This document shows, piece after piece, positions 58,958 through 64,000 of a stretch of DNA of 64,000 nt (positions within the stretch are counted from its first letter, which is position 1; each line of letters begins with the position of its first letter). The position numbers were made by a program, and so were the translations under genes. This stretch comes from Phragmites australis (lineage: Eukaryota > Streptophyta > Magnoliopsida > Poales > Poaceae). The stretch is from the NCBI RefSeq assembly GCF_958298935.1, contig NC_084940.1, positions 16,177,146 to 16,241,145 of the forward strand, written 5' to 3'. Below the pieces are notes generated by a model that did no database searches, was not told the origin of the DNA, and saw only the letters and a list, made by a program, of their open reading frames with translations.

Positions 58958-59600
58958 ACAACACATCAGTGGCATTTCAAAATCGCCATCAGTGGCGGGT
59001 CTTGAACCGCCATTGGTGAATCAGCACTGATAGTAATTGACTACCAGTGTCGAGTTTGGAATTGGCACTGAAAATCAACATCAGTGCTGGTTGGTGTAAC
59101 CAACCAACACTGATAGTACATCTATCAGTACCATTTCATGGAACTAACCGGCACTGATAGGTACTATCAGTGCCTATTGGTTTTACCAACCGACATTGAT
59201 AGGTCTTTCCCCGCCCTTTTCAAACCCTGGCGGTTGCCACCAATACCATGCCCATTTTCAAATTTTGGCCATTGTTGCCAATAGTATATGGTATATTTAT
59301 AGATACGCACATATAAATTTAGTTCATGAGACGTTAAGTTTGATCGTAACATATATACACAAGAACATATATTTATGTCATAAAACATCATGTCTTATCA
59401 TAGTATATAGTCACTATCAGTGCCGATTTGTTGCTGGAACCAACACTTAAGTATCAGTGCCAGTTCCAGTCATGAACCGACACTGATAGTGACTATCAGT
59501 ACCAGTTCTTATCCCCTCAGTCGTTGTTTGTGCGCAGGACTTTGAGAATTGTCACTGATGCACCGACAATAGCAGTTCCTATTGAATCGACTATAGGGGA
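58958..59600. repeat. CACTA-2 3' subterminal repeats
   Basis: Many copies of TATCAGTGCCGGTT-like words occur in both orientations (for example CCGGCACTGATAG and ATCAGTGCCAGTTCC). A repeat-poor gap at 59215-59400 holds AT-rich sequence. The motif resembles, but is not identical to, that of the 5' subterminal region. Confidence 0.65.
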
Positions 59601-60960
59601 ATGGGCAGGCTACGCTAGCCTAAAACAAAAATTTATCTACCGCATTCACCCAGGAAATCATGCTAGTAGGAGATCATAGATTGTTACCGCTTGACGCGCA
59701 GTGCAGCAGAAGAAGAGTTGGAGTAGACCAATCCAACGTCGTGCGCGTCAAACTCCTCAAGCAGCTTCTCAATCAGATCCGCGACCAGCCCCGGGTAGGT
59801 GGTCACCCTCCTTGACCAACTCCGAGCAGGTGGTTGTGCTTCTCAACCAACTCCGAGCAGGTGGCCGTGCTCCTCGACCTACTTTGAGTAGATGGTCGTC
59901 CTCCTCGACCAACTCCTCGACCACATCACGTTCAACACGCCTAGAAGATTAGTGCCGCAATAGTAGTTGCAGCTAGGGTTTTGGAGTGATTCAACCTCTG
60001 CACGCCCTACCCACACATGTAAGTCCTTTAGGACTCTAACTTCTCATGGATCACAATCCAATCAAAACCCATATACGAATCCAATTCGCATGTTTTGTTC
60101 CAACCCATTAAGTGTGTGACCCGTTAGGTTCATATACAAAAGGCTACGACTTAGAAACCCTTTCCAAACCGAAATCAATAGCTATCCCTAGCAAGACATG
60201 TTGACTCCCGAGTATACATAAAAGATCATATCAGCTGAACATTGATATACATATGCACCGATCCCTTCGCCTCACGATACCAGTCAAGCTCAAGGTGAGA
60301 TACATGCCACCCTTGTGATAGCTTGACCATTCACTCGATCAAGTAGTGGATTCATCATAATTAACTCTTTAATCATATTGGCATGGTCATGCACTTTCTC
60401 AATCCAACTACCTCGAGGGGCTCAGAGATATCTCTCCCGTTATCAAGGAGGGGTAAATTCCATCTTGATTGCTAATACCCCACGACATGTTTCATGACAA
60501 ACCTGAAAACTACCTTTATGACTACCCAGTTAGGGAATAGCATTTGGCAGCCTCAAAGTATGCCACTACACATTCTGGGAATCAATGACGATTTCAGGTC
60601 TAAGGATCCTGCAGGTACACGATTTGTGATAACAACTGTTATCACATCATAAATAACAATCCCAACAGTATCTCAAGATGAGTCTATCCAACATCATGTT
60701 CTCTAACATAAATGTCCACATTATTGACCTGGTATCTCTATACCTATGATCCATGAAATGTGATCATCAATCAATGCATGTGCTGGTCTTATGTATAATC
60801 ACAATGATATGCGACCAGGGATCAACTAAGAATAACATCCTGATATAAACAAAGAGTTTCATGAACAAGTCACACACTTTCCAATCAATGTAAACAATAG
60901 TCATTCTTGGAATAACATATTATTCACTAGTACATGAACATAGACGTGTGACATTTATCT
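59601..60960 (-). repeat. LTR-like sequence of copia F
   Basis: Non-coding sequence of the style of grass copia LTRs (for example GCTCAGAGATATCTCTCCCG and CTACCCAGTTAGGGAATAGC). It directly joins integrase coding at about 60950. A 31-base minisatellite lies near its left part. Exact ends were not found, and the matching LTR would be beyond the window. Confidence 0.4.
59783..59930. repeat. 31-base minisatellite
   Basis: GACCAACTCCGAGCAGGTGG-type units start at 59814, 59845, 59876 and 59907, with a partial unit before. They create a spurious open frame on the plus strand. Confidence 0.75.
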
Positions 60961-61680
60961 GATTTGGGAGTGAGCTTATCTAACGTCAAACGTTTTACAT
61001 AGGCCTGACAACCCCAGATCTTAAGGAAAGATAACCCGGGACGCTTCCCGGTCCATATGTCATATGGTGTCTTCTCTACAACTTTAGATGGAACCCTATT
61101 TAAAGTGAACGCAACAGTTTCTAAAGCGTATCCCTAGAAGGATAATGGAAGATCAGATTGGCTTATCATGGATCGGACCATGTCCAACAAAGTCCGGTTC
61201 ATCCGTTCGGACACTCCATTCCATTGATGCATCCCCGGTGGAGTCAACTGTGGAACAATTTCACATTGCTTTAGATGATCATCAAACTCATGGCTCAAAT
61301 ATTCACCTCCACGATCAGATCACAAAAATTTAATTGTCTTGCCAAGTTGATTTTGTGCTTCATTCTGAAACTCCTTGAACTTTTCAAAGGACTCAGACTT
61401 GTGCCTCATTAGGTAGATGTAACCATATCTACTAAAGTCATCGGTAAAAGTAATGAAGTATTGAAAATCACCTCTAGCGATAGAGCTCATTGGTCCATAT
61501 ACATCGGTATGTACAAGGGCCAACAACTCACTCGACCTCTCTCCTTGACGGGTGACAGGCGCCTTAGTCATCTTTCCAAGCAAACAAAATTCGCATGTAT
61601 CAAATGATTTAAAATCAAATGAATCAAGAAGACCATCTTTATGGAGCCTCTGCATGCGTTTCTCATTTATATGACCTAAG
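60960..61680 (-). pseudogene. Copia F integrase
   Basis: The zinc domain ends with FDTCEFCLLGKMTKAPV (61590). The core reads LVHTDVYGPMSSIARGDF (61520), FSRYGYIYLM (61430), WSDRGGEYLS (61310) and NGVSERMNRTLLDMVRSM (61210-61160). Both Asp residues and the Glu are present. It ends with ETPYDIWTGK-like and FLKIWGCQAYVKR (61020), followed by LTPKSDKC. A frame change or stop separates parts near 61320. Sequence after about 60955 is LTR-like instead of reverse transcriptase. Confidence 0.8.
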
Positions 61681-62200
61681 CGACAATGCTAAATAAAAGT
61701 GAGATTCAAATTATTAAGTCGAGGCTTCTTCGTATTAATGTTATAGACAGGGACATCCTCAAGATCTAGAATATATAATCCATTCACCAATGGACAATTA
61801 CCATAGAGCATACCATTCAAATAAATTGAACAACACTTGTTCTTTATTATGAAATCATATCCATCTTCTTACAAACATGAAGAAGAGATAATATTTTTTC
61901 CCAAGGCAGGAATATAATAACAATTATTTAATTCCACAACTAATCCTAATGGTAGTGATAAAGGAATAAACACCGATGACCAACGTAGTAACTTTTGCTC
62001 CATTGCTGACACGAGCATCCATCTTGCCTCTTGCACACTTCCTTGTCCTTTTCAGTCCCTGCAACGATTTGCAAGTATGAATCATCGATTTGGTATCAAA
62101 TACCCATGAATCAATAGGATGAGTGGAAAGATTAATTTCAATAACATTTATACCTGAAGTGGAAGTCTTACTTCCCTTATTCTTCTTGAGTTCTTCCAAG
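61681..62200 (-). pseudogene. Copia F protease region
   Basis: The frame reads LYLEELKKNKGSKTSTSG at the gag border, then HPIDSWVFDTKSMIHTCKSLQGL. In intact relatives the active site is DTGS/DTGA; here it reads DTKS, a change of the catalytic-loop Gly. NGAKVTTLVIGVYSF and LVVELNNCYY follow, as usual for this family. Confidence 0.7.
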
Positions 62201-63006
62201 TATAGCTTGCAGTTTCTCCGCTAATGGCCAGGCTTATGGCAATGGTGGCAAGCATCAGAAGCAGCAGGGCCAGCCTTAGACTTTCCAATAGGTTTAGGCT
62301 TTGAGTTTGAGATCTCATCTTATGCTTTAACCTTGGCCTTGCGCTTTCTCTTCTTGCTATCTTTCTGAACCATCATCACATGACTAGAGCTTTTCTTAAT
62401 GCTTTCCTTAGCAGTCTTAAGCATCCCATGCAATTCAGCCATGCTCTTCTAAATGCTATTCATGTGAAAATTCAAAATGAATGGCTTGAAGCTCGTAGGG
62501 AGTGACTGGAGAATTACATCCGTAGCCAACTCAGGACTAAGGGGAAAACCAAGTTTTTTCAGGCTCTCAATGTAACCAATCATGTTGACCACATGAGGAC
62601 TAACGGGACCGCCTTCTGTCAACTTGCATGCAAACAAGGACTTGGAGGTGTTGAACCTCTCGACCCTAGCTTGGTTCTCAAACATGCTTCGGAGTCCCAA
62701 AATTATATTGTGAGCATCCGCGTTCTCATATTGCTTCTAAAGCTCAGAGGACATAGTGGCAAGCATGAGACGGCTAACATCAAGTGAATCGTTGGTATGC
62801 TTCTCATAAGCTCTCCGATCAGCGGTAGATGCATTATCAGCTGGTTCATCAGGATAGGGAACCTCTAGAACATACTCCTTTTTCTCTTGTTTGAGAACAA
62901 TTCTCAGATTTTCTATACCAATCAATAAAGTTTGTTCCAGATAGCTTTTCTTTTTCAAGAATTGAACGCAAATTAAAATTGGATTGGTGTTAACAGTAGG
63001 TGCCAT
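62201..63006 (-). pseudogene. Copia F gag
   Basis: The start codon at 63006 gives MAPTVNTNPILICVQFLKKK, then LEVPYPDEPA (62860) and ANDSLDVSRLMLATMSSEL-like sequence (62760). After a stop it continues QARVERFNTSKSLFACKL (62650), EGGPVSPHVVNMIGYIESL (62590) and LATDVILQSLPTSFKPF (62510), then HVMMVQKDSKKRKRK (62380) and the zinc knuckle CHHCHKPGH.RRNCKLY (62240), with one stop inside. This is the UBN2-type copia gag. Confidence 0.8.
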
Positions 63007-64000
63007 GATCTAGAATAGAAATAAATATGCAAAATTTAGCACTATGTTTATGTAAAACTTTCATTAAACAATTTAACAAAAGATACTCCCACTATATGTT
63101 TTCAAACTGTTTCCCTCTAACGACATATAGTGGAACAAGATCCATATTCAACTAGGTTCTAGTGAGCTTTGGTATCATGCCTAGAAACTTAAGTGACATA
63201 GGTAAGCAATATCTTGCTAATCACATCCCTATGTGACTCTTGTTTGTTGGGTGGCATCGAATGCTCCGGCCCCAACACTATGCCCAAAAACCCAAAATTG
63301 TTTTGATAGCTTTGTTAAGTGAACCAATACAATGCGTGTGGATGTCTGACATCCACCCTAATTGGTTAAGATAAAAGATGGCACCCTGTTTTGGCAGACC
63401 TACCAAACAATGATCAAAACCTAAGTAGGTGCAACTATTGGAAGGACATCAATTATTCTTAATTTTTCTGAGGGAAGCTACTCTATCATGTAAACATATC
63501 CATCTCATAGAAAACATGAATAAAACAGCATGATAGGAACATAAATAAGCATCATAGGCAATCATATTAACTGTGACATAGTATGGCTCCTTCACATGGT
63601 GATCTCTATTGCCATGATCCCTGTCCTTCGATTCATCATGCTTCGAGTTTTCATGATTATGTATTAGTCTATTACACCTAATAGCACTAGACAAAATACA
63701 TGAGAATATGAAGCATCACATGTCGGCACGCAGGCCGTTATACAATAACATGACAGCTTTGAGATGCAATTAACCATGACACACAGGTCATGAAAATTAC
63801 AAACATGCATCACATATATAATAAGGCCATACTAGTCACAACATTCTCTACAAAAATGAGTTAAGCGTGGAATAGAATTCTAATGTCACAACATCCACAT
63901 GTTATCTTTATAAGCCTTACGCTCAGATAGCACGGCAGTCCGGCTATGAAAATCGCTATGAAAATCTCATCGAATTGATCATATCAAGCCGATTCTGAGT
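63007..64000 (-). other. Copia F 5' leader
   Basis: Non-coding sequence of copia leader style. Short open frames (for example 63449-63694) show no motif. Confidence 0.5.

Larger units (their letters stand above)
33678..59600 (+). mobile_element. CACTA-2: CACTA (En/Spm) transposon split by two LTR insertions
   Basis: The 5' terminus is CACTATAAAAAAGGG at 33678. Plus-strand genes follow in the usual CACTA order: TNP2 transposase (34561-50361, interrupted by copia C), a transposase-24-type second ORF (51830-57690, interrupted by an LTR) and a C48 protease (to 58957). Subterminal repeats then run to about 59600. The expected TAGTG 3' terminus is not intact; the nearest candidate is ACTATAGG near 59588. 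Removing the two insertions leaves roughly 9.5 kb, a normal size for an autonomous CACTA element. Confidence 0.75.
59601..64000 (-). mobile_element. Copia F: Ty1/copia element, 5' half, running off the right edge
   Basis: Minus-strand order is leader (64000-63007), gag (63006-62210), protease (62199-61900), integrase (61680-60960), then LTR-like sequence. Reverse transcriptase and RNase H are missing, so an internal deletion is likely. The leader reaches the window edge without a recognisable primer-binding site or LTR. Confidence 0.7.

Noticed and set aside
58946..58960. CACTACATGAGAAC as the 5' terminus of a third CACTA element
   Set aside because: It overlaps the last codons and stop of the C48 gene. 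The repeats behind it fit the 3' subterminal region of CACTA-2 equally well, and no second set of genes follows. It remains possible.
1..64000. tRNA, rRNA or microRNA genes
   Set aside because: No cloverleaf with recognisable A and B boxes and no rRNA sequence was noticed. The intron 2 hairpin is too long and repetitive for a typical microRNA precursor.

Overview
This is nuclear DNA from a flowering plant, most likely a grass. The evidence is one spliced host gene with plant-type short introns, surrounded by deeply nested transposable elements of lineages typical of grass genomes: chromovirus-type Ty3/gypsy, Ty1/copia, CACTA (En/Spm), hAT, Helitron and Tourist-like MITEs. Nothing bacterial, viral or CRISPR-like was seen. 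Almost every transposon gene carries stops and frameshifts, so the transposon entries are given as pseudogenes.

Layout. 1-540: possible 5' end of a host gene leaving the window on the minus strand. 2151-4638: CACTA remnant (CACTA-1) with a terminus, subterminal repeats and a C48 (Ulp1-like) protease pseudogene. 4647-13891: a hAT-type element with matching ends and a near-perfect 8-bp target duplication, into which a gypsy element (gypsy A, 5185-13004) has inserted. 13900-18480: Helitron remnant with an RPA-like OB-fold gene and a Rep gene cut just before its HUH motif. 18481-about 24680: a second gypsy element (gypsy B) that lacks its upstream LTR. 24681-31800: the one recognisable host gene, MND1, with ten coding exons; it encodes the 207-residue partner of HOP2 in meiotic recombination. 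Its second intron carries two (TA)n-flanked fold-back elements. 32441-32761: MITE. 33678-about 59600: a second CACTA element (CACTA-2) coding for TNP2, a transposase-24-type ORF and a C48 protease. It is split by a 12.6-kb copia element (copia C, 35652-48290, target duplication CCTTA), which itself holds a 2.3-kb LTR-like insertion, and by a 3.8-kb solo-LTR-like insertion (52828-56602). 59600-64000: the 5' half of another copia element (copia F) continuing past the right edge.

The genes do not form one pathway. MND1 is the only gene likely to be functional; the rest is a record of successive insertions and deletions. The most unusual structures are the long inverted repeat in MND1 intron 2, the two neighbouring elements sitting in (TA)n tracts, the multi-level nesting with target duplications readable from sequence, and the repeated loss of LTRs or internal segments by deletion. 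All positions and residues were read by eye; family names rest on motif recognition, not on database searches.
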